Assembly (NCBI GenBank): GCA_036365515.1 | Contig: CM070873.1 | Span: 24,559,085 to 24,623,084, forward strand | Reading direction: 5' to 3' | Length of the DNA stretch: 64,000 nucleotides | From: Torymus aiolomorphi | Taxonomy: Eukaryota > Arthropoda > Insecta > Hymenoptera > Torymidae | Part shown: piece after piece, positions 40,389-51,701 of the stretch | Numbering within the stretch: the first letter of the stretch is position 1 | Layout of the letters: each line of letters opens with the position of its first letter | Notes under the pieces: model-generated | What the model was told of the DNA's origin: nothing | Seen by the model: the letters and a program-made list of their open reading frames with translations, nothing else | Databases searched by the model: none | Position numbers and translations under genes: made by a program

Positions 40389-42431
40389 ATGGGTCCAAAG
40401 TTTGCATCGTTGGAATGCAACGAAAAATTTTTTTACGATTGATTAAAGTTATTAAACAATGGAAATTTTACCTAAAACTTTGTTATATAGTTATTTTCTA
40501 CTATAAAACACGAAATCTACACGCCAAAATTAATAGTATTTAGTATAAACGTGAAGTCCCTTGTAAAACAATTTAGTCTGGCGCAAGTCTGGCACAAGTC
40601 TGGCTCTATAAGTCTGGCGTAAGTCTGGCGTAAGTCTGGCTACGGCCACTTTTTGCCAGACTACTTGAGCCAGGCTTAATGCTAGACTTTCTACCAGACT
40701 TGGTCCCAACTTTCGCTAGGTCTGGCATACAAAAGCCAGACTTAATTCCAGATTTGTTACCAGACTTTCTTCCGACCGTTGCTAGGTCTGGCATACAAAA
40801 GCCAGACTAAATGCCAGACTACCTACCAGACTTATATTTGACAGACAGTAAGTCTGGTATATCTCAGCCAGACTTAGTGCCAGACTTTCTGCCAGACTTT
40901 CAGATGAGTTTAAAAAAAGATAGCCTCAATGGTGACGCTCGATCTCTATACTTATAAAACTATTATGCAGTAAATTCGAGCTTCCAGTATTCTCGGTGTT
41001 TTACTCCAGAAAGCTGATGAGAGGACGTCAATGGTGCCGAGTAATTTCCGTTTGGAAGTTCGAGAACCTATAAGACTGCTTATTGTAGCTGATAGGAGAG
41101 TAACTAATTGCTGTACCTGCAAAAATAAAAAATAAAAATACACAAAGCATTTGTTCGAAAATTTGTAGGAAAATGCATATAAAACTGAGATTACAGTGTA
41201 GTGATGAGTATAAAAAGTAATGTAGAAAAATCAAGGAAAGCAGGTTAGTTTGTTTACTATGTGTATTTAAAAAATGAACGAAATACATATCTGAAAATAG
41301 TATCTCCATTCTTCTGTAGATCTGCAATTTCTGTACCCCTTGCGATGCTTATTTTCAGTTTTAAAATTCTTAATTATATTAATAAGAGGTTATTCAACAT
41401 AAGCCACATACGAAATTATTTATTCAACAAAATGTTTATGCGCGAAAGAACTCAGTGACAGATATAAAAAGACTATCGACTAGCCTCACGGTTATCATAG
41501 CAACAGCTTCAAGTATGTTTCTGCTGCAATGACGGAGAATTTTTAGAATTTGTAAATTTTACAAATTTCTCCTTCTTAGAATATTAAATACTTAACGTAC
41601 ACGAAATGGGCATTGCTATCGATATAGAGGCCTATACATCTACAGAAGGAGATATCATTTTCAGATAAGTATTTCGTTCATTTTTAAATACACATAGTAA
41701 ATAAACTAACCTGCTTTTCTTGATTCTTCTAGATTATTTTTTATACTCATCACTACATTGTAATCTGTTTTATATGCATTTTCCTACAAATTTTCGAACA
41801 AATGTTTTGTGTATTTTTATTTTTAATTTTTGCAGGTACAGCAATTAGTTACTCTCCTATCAGCTACAATAAGCAGTTTTATAACTTCTCGAACCTCCAA
41901 ACGGAAATTACTCGGCACCATTGACGTCCTCCCATCAGCTTTCTAGAGTAAAACACCGAGAATACTGGAAGCTCGAATTTACTGCATAATGGTTCTATAA
42001 GATCAGAGATCGAGCGTCACCATTGAGGCTATCTTTTTTTAAACTCATCTGAAAGTCTGCCAGAAAGTCTGGTACGAAGTCTGGCTGAGATACACCAGAC
42101 ATACTGTCTGTCAAATATAAGTCTGGTAGGTAGTCTGGCATTTAGTCTGGCTTTTGTATGACAGACCTAGCAACGGTCGGAAGAAAGTCTGGTAACAAAT
42201 CTGGAATTAAGTCTGGCTTTTGTATGCCAGACCTAGCGAAAGTTGGGACCAAGTCTGGTAGAAAGTCTAGCATTAAGTCTGGCTCAAGTAGTCTGGCAAA
42301 AAAGTGGCCGTAACCAGACTTATAGAGCCAGACTTGTGCCAGACTTGCGCCAGACTAAATTTTTTTACACGGGGTAAAATGAACTATTTTTTTATTTCGT
42401 TGCACTCCAACGTTGCAAACTTCAGACCCAT
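40389..42431. mobile_element. Inner MITE-A, itself split by a foldback element
   Basis: Starts ATGGGTCCAAAGTTTGC and ends GCAAACTTCAGACCCAT. Its 8-bp duplication GTGCAACG (40,381-40,388 and 42,432-42,439) is taken from the outer MITE's own terminal sequence, which proves the order of insertion. The foldback at 40,558-42,374 interrupts it near GTGAAGT. Confidence 0.9.
40558..42374. mobile_element. 1.8-kb foldback with AGTCTGGC motif arrays
   Basis: Two arms of roughly 750 bp are inverted copies around a spacer near 41,350-41,630. Ends are CCCTTGTAAAACAATTTAG and, reversed, CCCCGTGTAAAAAAATTTAG. The outer 350 bp of each arm is packed with AGTCTGGC or its inverse GCCAGACT, more than ten per arm. 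The first six in the left arm share one orientation and the next ones are mostly reversed. No clear target duplication beyond one T and no transposase. Motif arrays near the ends look like transposase-binding sites; that is an inference. Confidence 0.8.
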
Positions 42432-42723
42432 GTGCAACGAAATAAAAAAATAATTCATTTTACTTCAAGTTTATATTAATTAATATTAATTTTACGTGTA
42501 GATTTAGTGTTCTATAGTATAAAATAACTTTATAACAAAGATATAGAAAAAAGTTCCATTGTTTAATAACTTTAATCAATCGTAAAAAATTATTTCGTTG
42601 CGTTTCAACGATGCAAACTTCAGACCCATGGAAATATGCAGTATTGTGTAAAAAGATATAGGAATGTACATTTACTTTAAAAATGATATTATTATCAAAT
42701 TATATTCTTATATAATGTTAATA

Positions 42724-42786
42724 TACGTTTGCGTACATTCGCCTACATTCGCATACATTTGTGTACGTTTGCGTACGTTCGTGTCC
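42724..42786. repeat. CGTACGTTTG-type minisatellite, right block
   Basis: Tandem variants of TACGTTTGCG, TACATTCGCC and TACATTTGTG continue the unit found at 40,226-40,345. Confidence 0.6.
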
Positions 42787-42854
42787 AGAAATATTTACAA
42801 TCAGCAGTTATTCTATATCTAAAATGTATAAAGCCATACATATCCTTATATATA

Positions 42855-44272
42855 AGGGATATTTCACATTAAGTCAGCAGCTCAAAATTTTAAAATCGCT
42901 TATACTTTGCGAGTTTACTGTTTTTGGTGAAAAAAACATGTCCCTAAATTTTTCGATCAATATTTTAATATTTACAAAACTTATTCTACATGAAAAATTA
43001 TTATTTTTTGCAATTTTTGGTGAAAACTCAACTTTTGTCATTTTTTACTCAAAATCCTCAAACTTTTTGTATAACACATTGATTGGAAAAAAGTTTGCAT
43101 TTTACTTGTAGAATGTGGCAACATTTATTTTATGACCCTTTTTGAAAGTCTCTAATTGGCTGCTTATTAGTATATGCATCATCTTCTTAGTAGTATATTA
43201 GTATATGCATCATCTTAATAGTATATGCTTCATCTAAAAAAAATAGGGTACGGCAGAATATTTTTTGTTCGACAAATTTTTTTCTGATTCTTTATTGGAA
43301 ACCCTTTAAAACAAGCCATGGATCAAGATTGAGAAACCTTCTTGAAAAGAGTTATATTTTTTTAAACATCAATAGAAACCAATAATTCCTATTTTTGACA
43401 ACCTGATGAACTTCAGAACTTAATATTATTCATACATTTCATGTCATGGATCTTGAATTTTGTCAAAGTATGAAATTAAACATCTATTTTCAACAGTATT
43501 TTCAACAGGTTTATAATAACATTTATACTTACTGTGCTGAATTTTCAATGGGAGCCGCTTGCACTGTTCATACACTCTATTCGCATTCTTCATATCTACT
43601 CAAAATTAAATTTCATAAGTAATCTATTATTATGTGTGTAAAAGGTAAATTACTGTAAAGCTGTTAAAATCAAAGTAGATGACACACAATTTAGCAATTG
43701 TATATTTCAATACGCAGACAAATACTTATTACTCAGTCATTTTCAAATAAAATATGGTTTTCTTATTAAGACTCTGCTCTGTAAACTTTCATAAACTATG
43801 GAATCTTATAAATCATTAACATCCATAATTTAGTTATTTAATTTTAAGCTTACATTGAAACTAATAATTGAATTGTGGATGTTAATGATTTGTAAGATTC
43901 CATAGTTTATGAAATTTTATGAAGCGGAGTCTTAATAAGAAAAACATATTTTATTTAAAAATGATTGAGTAATAAGTATATATTTGTCTGCGTGTTGGAA
44001 TATACAATTGCTAAATTGTGTGTCGTCTACTTTGATTTTATCACCTTTACAATAATTTACCTTTTACACACATAATAATAGATTACTTATGAAATTTAAT
44101 TTTGATTAGATATGAAAAATGCGAATAGTGTATGAGCAGTACAAGCGGCTCCCATTGAAAATTCAGCAAAGTAAATATAAATTTTAATATAAGTCTGTTG
44201 AAATTACTGTAAAACAAAAATAGATGTTTAATTTCAATATGCTTTGACAAAATTCAAGATCCATGACATGAG
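42855..44272. mobile_element. Family E foldback, right end lost
   Basis: The left end has GGGATATTTCACATTAAG then TCAGCAGCTCAAAATTTT. A large inverted pair (about 43,440-43,838 and 43,870-44,272) meets near 43,855, with matching segments such as GGGAGCCGCTTGCACTG and its inverse. The terminal right arm present in other copies is missing after about 44,272. No coding. Confidence 0.7.
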
Positions 44273-44964
44273 GATTTTTTCCAATCGGGCACAGAGAAGA
44301 GTTTGTTAAACTTTACTTTTTTATATGAAAATTTATTAACTAACTTTGTTGAATGACTTGAAATTTTTCACAATTTGAAATAATAATTTTGATGACATTT
44401 GTAATAAAATACAAGCTTGTATAAAATACACGCTCGATGAGTATGCCGTTTGCTGGACAGTATTGATTTACACATTTTAGAAATACTTGGGATTAAATCT
44501 TTTTCATTGTTTTTTTTTTTTCAAATGGCAATTTCTACACTTATTATTAGAATATGGATATTGTTATGGAACTGCTCTCATACACTATAATATTAAAAAT
44601 GAAATTTCGTTTAAAAATATCCTAAATCAAAGAGCTGTTCATGCATATATTTTTAATTGATTTTTTTGGCGGGTTAGAGGAGTATACGAAAATGGAAAAC
44701 ATGTGTTTATAAAAATGAAAAATTACTTTATTAAAATTACAATTCAACAGCACTCTCTAAATATGAATAATTGAATACTCACTTGGTGAAACATGGAATG
44801 AAATTTTCACCGCGTAATAAGCGAATGTTCAATAAATATTTGCTCAATTATTTCACGCATTTGCACTAGTGAGCAATTTTTCGCAGGTATATAATTAATA
44901 TATTAATACAAATTATGAATTTATTTTATAATTTTAAACTTTCTTTGACTACATTTTTCCTCAT
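44273..44964. other. Non-coding AT-rich stretch
   Basis: Nothing recognisable beyond the possible 3' end of the minus-strand repeat gene to its right. Confidence 0.4.
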
Positions 44965-44970
44965 TTTATT
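44965..44970 (-). terminator. Candidate polyadenylation signal
   Basis: AATAAA on the minus strand, about 220 bp downstream of the stop of the tandem-repeat gene fragment at 45,187. The hexamer is common by chance in AT-rich DNA, so this is a candidate only. Confidence 0.35.
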
Positions 44971-45186
44971 ACTTTATAAACATACACACAATTACTTAAA
45001 AAAAATAAACATCCAAAACAAATTCCTTAAAGGGGCCTCTACCATTTTTTTAACCCCAGGCCTATTTAACTTTAAATCCAGTACTACCAGTGTCTGGGTC
45101 TAGGTATCGGGGTCGGGGGCCGTACAATTCGAAACAAATTCCATCAAGTCACGATAGAATTCGTCATTGTTCACGTTCTCCACAGC

Positions 45187-45409
45187 TCATGTCACCTCGG
45201 ACTCGGCCGCGGGCTCGGGTTCGGGTGCGGGTTCGGGTGCGGGCTCGGGCTTATCAGTCGTTGAATTGGGCACCTCGCACCCCGAGTCTTGAAAGCTGCC
45301 GTAGGCTGCGCTGTTTATGTACGCGGGTTCGGGCTCATCAGCCGTTGTCGAGCTGGGCAGGTCGTCCCGCGTACAGTCCTGAAAGCTGCCGTAGGCTGCG
45401 CTATTTATA
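45187..45409 (-). pseudogene. Tandem-repeat acidic protein gene, 3' part
   Basis: Reads from the edge of the 10-kb transposon on the minus strand. It has the end of one 30-residue unit, a full unit (INSAAYGSFQDCTRDD then LPSSTTADEPEPAY), a diverged unit, and a proline/glutamate tail (PEPAPEPAPEPEP) ending at TGA. The same frame stays open for about 24 more codons after that TGA (AVENVNNDEFYRDLMEFV and on to a TAG), so the TGA may be a CGA-to-TGA nonsense change. It joins the 55,448-56,324 part exactly when the transposon and one TA are removed. Confidence 0.7.
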
Positions 45410-45957
45410 CACTGTAAAAAGTTTATGCATTAAATTTAATGTAAATGTAATGGAAGCAAAAGTCAAGTACGTACATTGAAAGGATTTAATGAACTCTCTG
45501 AAAATTCAGTAAATGTAATAAAAACTTTATGTACAAATATATTAAATTTAATGCAAATCAGTTCTCAAAAAAATTAATGAAATAACTCAAAATTTAATGC
45601 ATGTACCCAAAATTTAAAGTGAAAATACATGAAATATAATGCGATGCGATCTTCAAATAATTCAGCGTGGTAACTTAAAATTAAGTACATTTGCTTTAAA
45701 ATTATTGCAGAAACATTAAATATAATGTAAATTAAGTATTCAAAAATTTAATGTAGTAACTAAAAATTCGATTATATGTACCTAAAATTTTAAGTGAATG
45801 TACATGAAGTATAATGCAAATCGGCCTTCAAATAATTCAATGCGGTAACTTAAAATTGAGTACATCAACTTGAAAATTAATGCAATAACATTAAATACAA
45901 TGTAAATTAACTCTTCAAAAATTTAATGCAATTACTGAAAATTCGATGTATATATAC
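45410..45957. repeat. Left subterminal repeats of the CACTA element
   Basis: Many AAATTTAATG, TTAATG and ATGTAC(C) motifs. A unit of about 177 bp occurs twice in tandem (about 45,600-45,776 and 45,777-45,953), each with CTTCAAATAATTCA then GGTAACTTAAAATT. Arrays like these are the usual binding sites for CACTA transposition proteins. Confidence 0.75.
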
Positions 45958-46134
45958 ACGGAGAGAAAAATTTCAGTAAAAATTACAAAAAGTTCCGCAA
46001 TTTTTACTGAACTTTTCGGTACTGTGGTAACAGACTGCCAAACTGAGCGGATTTACTTGACTTTCTATACTTTTTATAGAATTTTATAGAGTCAAAATTA
46101 CTTTACATACTTTTCATCGAATTTCGGATATACA
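45958..46134. repeat. Partial copy of the neighbouring palindrome
   Basis: Starts CACGGAGAGAAAAATTTCAG and repeats about 125 bp of the left arm of the palindrome at 46,135 in direct order. It then carries GTCAAAATTACTTTACAT and on to GGATAT, the inverse of the sequence at 46,471-46,513. It looks like a product of rearrangement or of a second insertion that lost its right half. Confidence 0.65.
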
Positions 46135-46470
46135 CGGAGAGAAAAATTTCAGTAAAAATTACAAAAAGTTCCGCAATTTTTACTGAACTTTTCGGTACTG
46201 TGGTAACAGACTGCCAAAATGAGCGGATTTACTTGACTTTCTATACTTTTTATAGAATTTTCAGTAAAAATTACCGAACTGTTCAGTAACTTTTAAGAGA
46301 ATTCTCTTAAAATTTACTGAACAGTTCGGTAATTTTTACTGAAAATTCTATAAAAAGTATAGAAAGTCAAGTAAATCCGCTCATTTTGGCAGTCTGTTAC
46401 CACAGTACCGAAAAGTTCAGTAAAAATTGCGGAACTTTTTGTAATTTTTACTGAAATTTTTCTCTCCGTG
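46135..46470. mobile_element. CACGGAG-family perfect palindrome
   Basis: Length 336 bp: two 168-base arms around GAGAATTCTC with about one mismatch. The ends are CACGGAGAGAAAAATTTCAG and its exact inverse, with TA on both sides. The symmetry continues about 42 bp beyond the TA on each side, to about 46,092 and 46,513, further than a simple insertion explains. No coding. Confidence 0.9.
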
Positions 46471-46640
46471 TATATCCGAAATTCGATGAAAAGTATGTAA
46501 AGTAATTTTGACTAAAAATACATAAAATTTAATAGAAAATAATTTATTATTATAACTTAATAGTATATTACGCTCTTAGAAAGAAAAAGTAAAAAATATT
46601 CCAGATCGCTTGTAAATTGTCATTTAAGCCGAAGGCGAGG

Positions 46641-46935
46641 GTGTCAGACATGTGCTCTGGGATCACCCTCTTTATCCCCGTGTTGCCTATACTATTTTTG
46701 GTAATAATGGGCCGAAAATATCACATTTGCGATTTTGAGCCGGAAGTGAATGTGGTACTTTCGGCCCAGCGTTGAGAGAACTATTTCTTTTTGCCTAGCG
46801 GACCGAAAGTACCACTTTTACTCCCGATGCCCGATCGCGAACGTTGTATTTTCGGTTTCGCCAGACAAATAAATCGTATACGCAACGCGGGGATAAAGTG
46901 AGCTACCCGAGAGCATGTGATTGACAATTCACACG
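46641..46935. repeat. Foldback repeat with GTACTTTCGGCC core
   Basis: Imperfect inverted ends: GTGTCAGACATGTGCTCT then CTTTATCCCCGTGTTGC on the left, with GCAACGCGGGGATAAAG and AGAGCATGTGATTGAC on the right. The core holds GGTACTTTCGGCCC and its inverse. A further CTACTTTCGGCCC lies at 47,050. It sits in the CACTA element beyond the last exon. Confidence 0.6.
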
Positions 46936-47411
46936 TGCACTAGAATCTGGATTGACCCATTCTTTGCCTCCCCAGTTGCGTAATATAATATTTTTGCCTG
47001 GCGAGGCCGAAAATGAAACCTACCATGATCGGGCACTGGTAGCAGAAGTGCTACTTTCGGCCCGCTAGGCAACAAAATTTAGTGAACGTATTTTAAATGT
47101 TATTTTTTTATATAAAATACCTTAATGTATAATAAACCCAAGTAACCGTGTAACATACTTTCATTTTATATAAAAATATATGGAATATAATGCTACCTGG
47201 TAACAATATTTCAAAATATATAATATAGATATTGTTAACTTATATGAACTTTAAAAATAAATTCTTTAACTATTTAAAATCATGAAGGGCTTATAAATAT
47301 TTAAGATTATTTCGAATAGTCGGTTTTCTTTATTAAATAAAAAAATAATTATTAAAACTTACATTGAATTACGATAATATTATAAGAATAACTGACTTTT
47401 AACCTAGAATT

Positions 47412-50400
47412 TTAATTATTGTTTAAGTTAAACTCATTTGAAAATGCTGAGAGCTCTGTAGCTAATTTGAATACTGATGCATTGAAGACCGTATGACGTC
47501 GTTTTCGATCGGACGATCGTTTGGCCCCTTTAGGTGGATTGATCCTCAAAAATATTCTAAAAATACCATTTTTAATAAGTAATTTGAAAACTCTTTGTTA
47601 TTTTAACAGTTTAAAGCATACAGAATAATTAGTAACGAAATTTTTAAATAAAACATGAAAATTTTGTTATTGATTAAAGGATGCTTCAAATAGTTTATGT
47701 TATAACGCCATGATTACCTTTGAATAAATTCGAGAGATTTTTCAAGTTGGCCTGGGTAACAAAATCCAAAGACATAGTAGGCTAAAAACGTAATCAAAAT
47801 TCCATCAAAAGCATCTTTTGAATCTATTAAGATTTGTTTATTGATAATAACACTGCATTTGGCATTCTCATCATAAAGTGATTTTCCTTTAAAATCAAAT
47901 CACAAATGGTTATTTAAATAAAAAGAAAAGATTAACTACTGATAATAATTATATAACAATACCTCTAATTATGAGTACATGGTATTGCGAATCAGCCGCC
48001 TCTTTAGTACCAACATCGTCTATGTCGTCCTATGACATATAGTAACATATATATTACATCTTATTACAATAAATCAAAGTTAAAAAAGAAGTTTCTCAAT
48101 AAAATTTTCGTATTTTTTAAGGAGACTTACTTGAATTATTTTAAAAAGATAACTTTCTTCTTCATCAAAATTTATTACTAATAATTGAAAAACCGATAAT
48201 TGTTTGGATTTCAAATCTTTATTACATGTAAATGCTTCTTTTGATTTATCGAAAACTTCTTTCATTTTATTTCTTGTATTTTCTTTTATTTTATTTGATT
48301 TGAAATATTTTCTTATCGGTGTAATTTTAGTTTTGAGACTGCTTGCCCATATGTGGCAAACATTTTCTCCCAGAAGTCGAGAGCAGTGTTCAACAAAATA
48401 CATTTTTTCTTTGAGAAAAGGCCCCAGTCTGTTGCTATGTTTTCCAAATTTCTATCGCTTGCATTAATTAGAGCTCTAAGAGTAGGATAGGTTTCCATCA
48501 TTAACTGAGAAGTATTAGAACTTTCTTTTTTATCAGTAAACATTTGAAATAATTCAAGTCGTTTGCTCTCTTGAGATTCTTGCGTCTCAGTCGATGGTAA
48601 AATAGGTGCGTAATCGACGCAACCATATTGGTCTACTTTTTTCTGCGAAGCAGTCTCTTTTTTTTGCTCTTCCTGCTCCTCCTCATCACTGTCATCATTA
48701 ATCGGTTTTGGACATTTTCTCTTTTTTAAATTCAATTTATAGAGGCAGGCATTATAAATTTCAAGTCGAACCGTTTCAAAACCAGTGCCCCAACATTCGT
48801 TTGCTACAGTGTCAGCAAAAGTTTTGGGATACTCTTTGCATAAAAGTTTAGCGATTTTCGTAGCCATCCCTCTACTCGTGTCTTTAAGAACATCGATCAT
48901 ATACTCAACAATTTTTTGTATGACAGCTTTCCGATCTGAGTAGTTTAGTTTTTTCTCTTGCTTGCAGGTTGAAACTATTTGATCTGAGAGCTTGTTCCAT
49001 ACGTATTCTTTTAAATTTATAGTTGACGAATACGTTTTTACAGTACTAGTAACTCCTGCATTACTAGACTGAGCAGCATCTAGAATAAAAATAAAATAAA
49101 TTCAAGGACTATTACACGATTGTGAAAAATGATTTTAATCTTAAAAAGAAAATCGTTTAAATAAAAAATACAGTACATTACACAAGTGCGCAAAGTAGGC
49201 GATACGAGGCAAAAAAGACGAGTGTCGGAAGTTCCTACGTGCACGCGTTGCGACTACTATTTTTCTAAACAGGTGCGTAAATCGATTTTCAATGCCTTTT
49301 TATACGGAGAGTTTGGGTTTCTCGCATTGTGAATTCGCAGCGGGAAAATTATTGGCTTTGCGGACGGCAAAGTAAATAGTTTATACACTACAAGTTCAAA
49401 ATTAGGAAAACATACACTTTGCGCACGCTAAATAGGCATGCACAATCGAGTATTGCGCACTTAGTTTATAAAAATTATTGTACGCAACTCGTACATTCAG
49501 TTTGTTTTAACACGTGCGATTGTCGCTCTTATTAAGATAATCTTCTTCATGCACTACTAGTAGTGTAATTTACTATTAAATACACGATTATGTACGCAAA
49601 ATCCAATTATTCTTACCTATTGGCATTGCGATATTTACTTGATTTGCGAAATTTGAACTATTCTCATTTGAAGCATTTACATCTAATATTGTTAAAACCA
49701 TGATATCTTTACTTTGCTGTGCACATTCCATTAATATCTCATCATCATCTATTTCCCTTCCATCTTCTTGTAATTGTAACTAAAACAAATTGAATCAGGT
49801 GCATGTAAAAATAACGATCTTATTTTAAAGAATGAGAATATTTTTTTATAATAATATCAATGTTAAAATAAATAATATATTTGTATATAAAATTTTAAGA
49901 AGTAGAAATGGAATTTATTTAAGATATTTTACTAGGATACCAATAAATTAAAATAAAAGAAAATGGATTGTAATACACTTGAGACTCAAATGGTATTTTC
50001 AAATAGTAAAATGCGATTTCACAGACCGAGTACTGATCGCAGTGTACGAGGGTCGGCGAAGCAGGTCCGAGGGTCACTCAATTACTACGACGGCTTGAAA
50101 TCTTATAGTCGAGTGACAAATATTATTTCTTGTAATAAAGGACTCCGCAAAATCGAATTTGACGGCACCCAATATATAGAAAATATTTTTTTTTTATATA
50201 CGTGTCAGTAAAATATGATTTTACAGACTCATTTGTGGACGTAAAATGCGATTTCACATACCTGGTTCCAGGTACAGGTAATCGCATGTTTACGCTGGCA
50301 AATGTACCCCATAAAATGAAAATTTCCAGACGCGCATATAAAAAATAATGTTTGTCACTCGGCCACAAGATTTCACGCCGAGTTATTGCTATAATTATTA

Positions 50401-51130
50401 TTATAATTTATAATTATAACACAGATCTGCAAAATAATGGGTTGTAATTGTTGTTGGCCAACTGAGGATCATTTCCGATGTAATTTTGCGTAGAATCCGA
50501 ATTCGTGGCCAGAATTTTCCCATCCCGTCAGGTTTTTGAAATATCCTAACCTAAAAGTGCAAAAAACACGGTTTTCTCGCATATTTGAGCTGACGTTAAA
50601 TCGCGAAAAAAATGTTTTGCTAAAAAAGGATCATGCCATCTAAAAGTACAATTCTTTCCCTTGAAAAAGCTCTTTAAAATTTGAGATATGTTTTTTTCGT
50701 AAAGATATCATTACGTGAAGTTTAGTACTTTGAACTATTGGTATACACCTCTACATGCAAGTAACCCACTAATGTAAACGTCAAACAACTAATCCTTGCC
50801 AAGAACAAAACCTTGCAGATCTGTGTAATTTATCATTACTTGGTCCGTGAAATTGGATTTTACCTTGGCATTTACATTTGGCCTTGTGACAAAAAATAAC
50901 TATTTCAACAGAATAAACTAGTGATAGCCGCTTTTTCGGCTTCACACTTTCATCAATTTTTTAAGAAAGAAAATTTTGTTATACGGTGTAATAATTTTTT
51001 ATACATTTACCTTGTAAGTAGTATCTTCTGAAAGCTTTAATTTTTCTTTAGCAATCTCAATAATTTTAGATATACCATCTGCTTTAATAAGCACTCGCTT
51101 ACTGCCTGGGGATTCCACTTTGAATAACAT
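47412..51130 (-). CDS. SAMD3-like partner protein of the CACTA element
   Basis: Six exons, minus strand: 51,130-51,011, 49,779-49,617, 49,079-48,131, 48,029-47,963, 47,886-47,718 and 47,556-47,412. Every junction is GT-AG and every phase matches except inside exon 3, which lacks one base in an A run (48,331-48,334), moving the frame. The product would be about 537 residues. It starts MLFKVESPGSKRVLIKAD, then LQLQEDGREIDDDEI, a pattern like a PB1/CIDE-N ubiquitin-like fold. An acidic stretch DDSDEEEQEEQ, YPTLRALINASDRNLENI and a C-terminal FIQRIFLRINPPKGAKR follow. The order resembles uncharacterised SAMD3-like proteins of insects and fish, though I see no SAM domain. TTTTTAG lies 8 bp before the ATG, so a 5' non-coding exon is expected. 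Its place beside the transposase suggests a role like plant TNPA; that is an inference. Confidence 0.75.
50420..50825. repeat. Possible MITE in intron 1 of the partner gene
   Basis: CACAGATCTGCAA at the left and its exact inverse TTGCAGATCTGTG at the right, 406 bp apart. No target duplication was confirmed and the interior is non-coding. Just to the left, direct copies of GTAAAATGCGATTTCAC near 50,010 and 50,240 hint at more repeat material. Confidence 0.4.
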
Positions 51131-51701
51131 GTTGAAAACTAAAAAGTTAATTAGTAAAGTCAGTTCTAATCTAAATCAATATATGAAATAAAATATCTAT
51201 TATAATAAAACATTAAAACTTCGTCAAACGGTTAAATAGGAAAATGAATCCTTTTTTGAATCGACCCACTACGAAAAAATATACTATAGTACTGTCAAGT
51301 ATGATAAATTGTTTTTAAAATAGCACTTCTGTATTCGTACGTATAATTATAAATTAATAAAACTGATAATTTAAGTATTCTGAATATATTCTTTAATAAA
51401 TAAAAAAGGGCATGGCTTATAAAATGATTTCGTATGTTTATAATATTTTGGTTACACGGTTAAAATTAGGATATTTTTTCTAAAAAAAAGCTATTCGCCA
51501 GTTATTTTTCATGATTTTTATAACTTCCTTACTACTTCTTTACTTATTTTACAATCATTTTCACTATTTTTCTCCATTAAACTCCAAATAATTTTTTATT
51601 GAATTAGTTATATTAATTGATAAATAAAGATACATTTGGATCTTTTCCTGAAAATCGCTAGACTTACAGTGGATAAGATAGTATAGATGGTTGAGTAGAC
51701 G

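Larger units (their letters stand above)
40355..42629. mobile_element. Outer MITE-A, split by an inner MITE-A
   Basis: The left remnant ACGAGTCTGAAGTTTGC (40,355-40,388) and the right portion (42,432-42,629, ending GCAAACTTCAGACCCAT) make up one MITE-A. A perfect 8-bp duplication GGAAATAT flanks it (40,347-40,354 and 42,630-42,637). The inner copy sits within its left inverted repeat. Confidence 0.9.

Noticed and set aside
42761..43111. 116-codon plus-strand frame
   Set aside because: Lies in the left arm of a family E foldback; low-complexity Phe/Ile/Leu-rich read-through.
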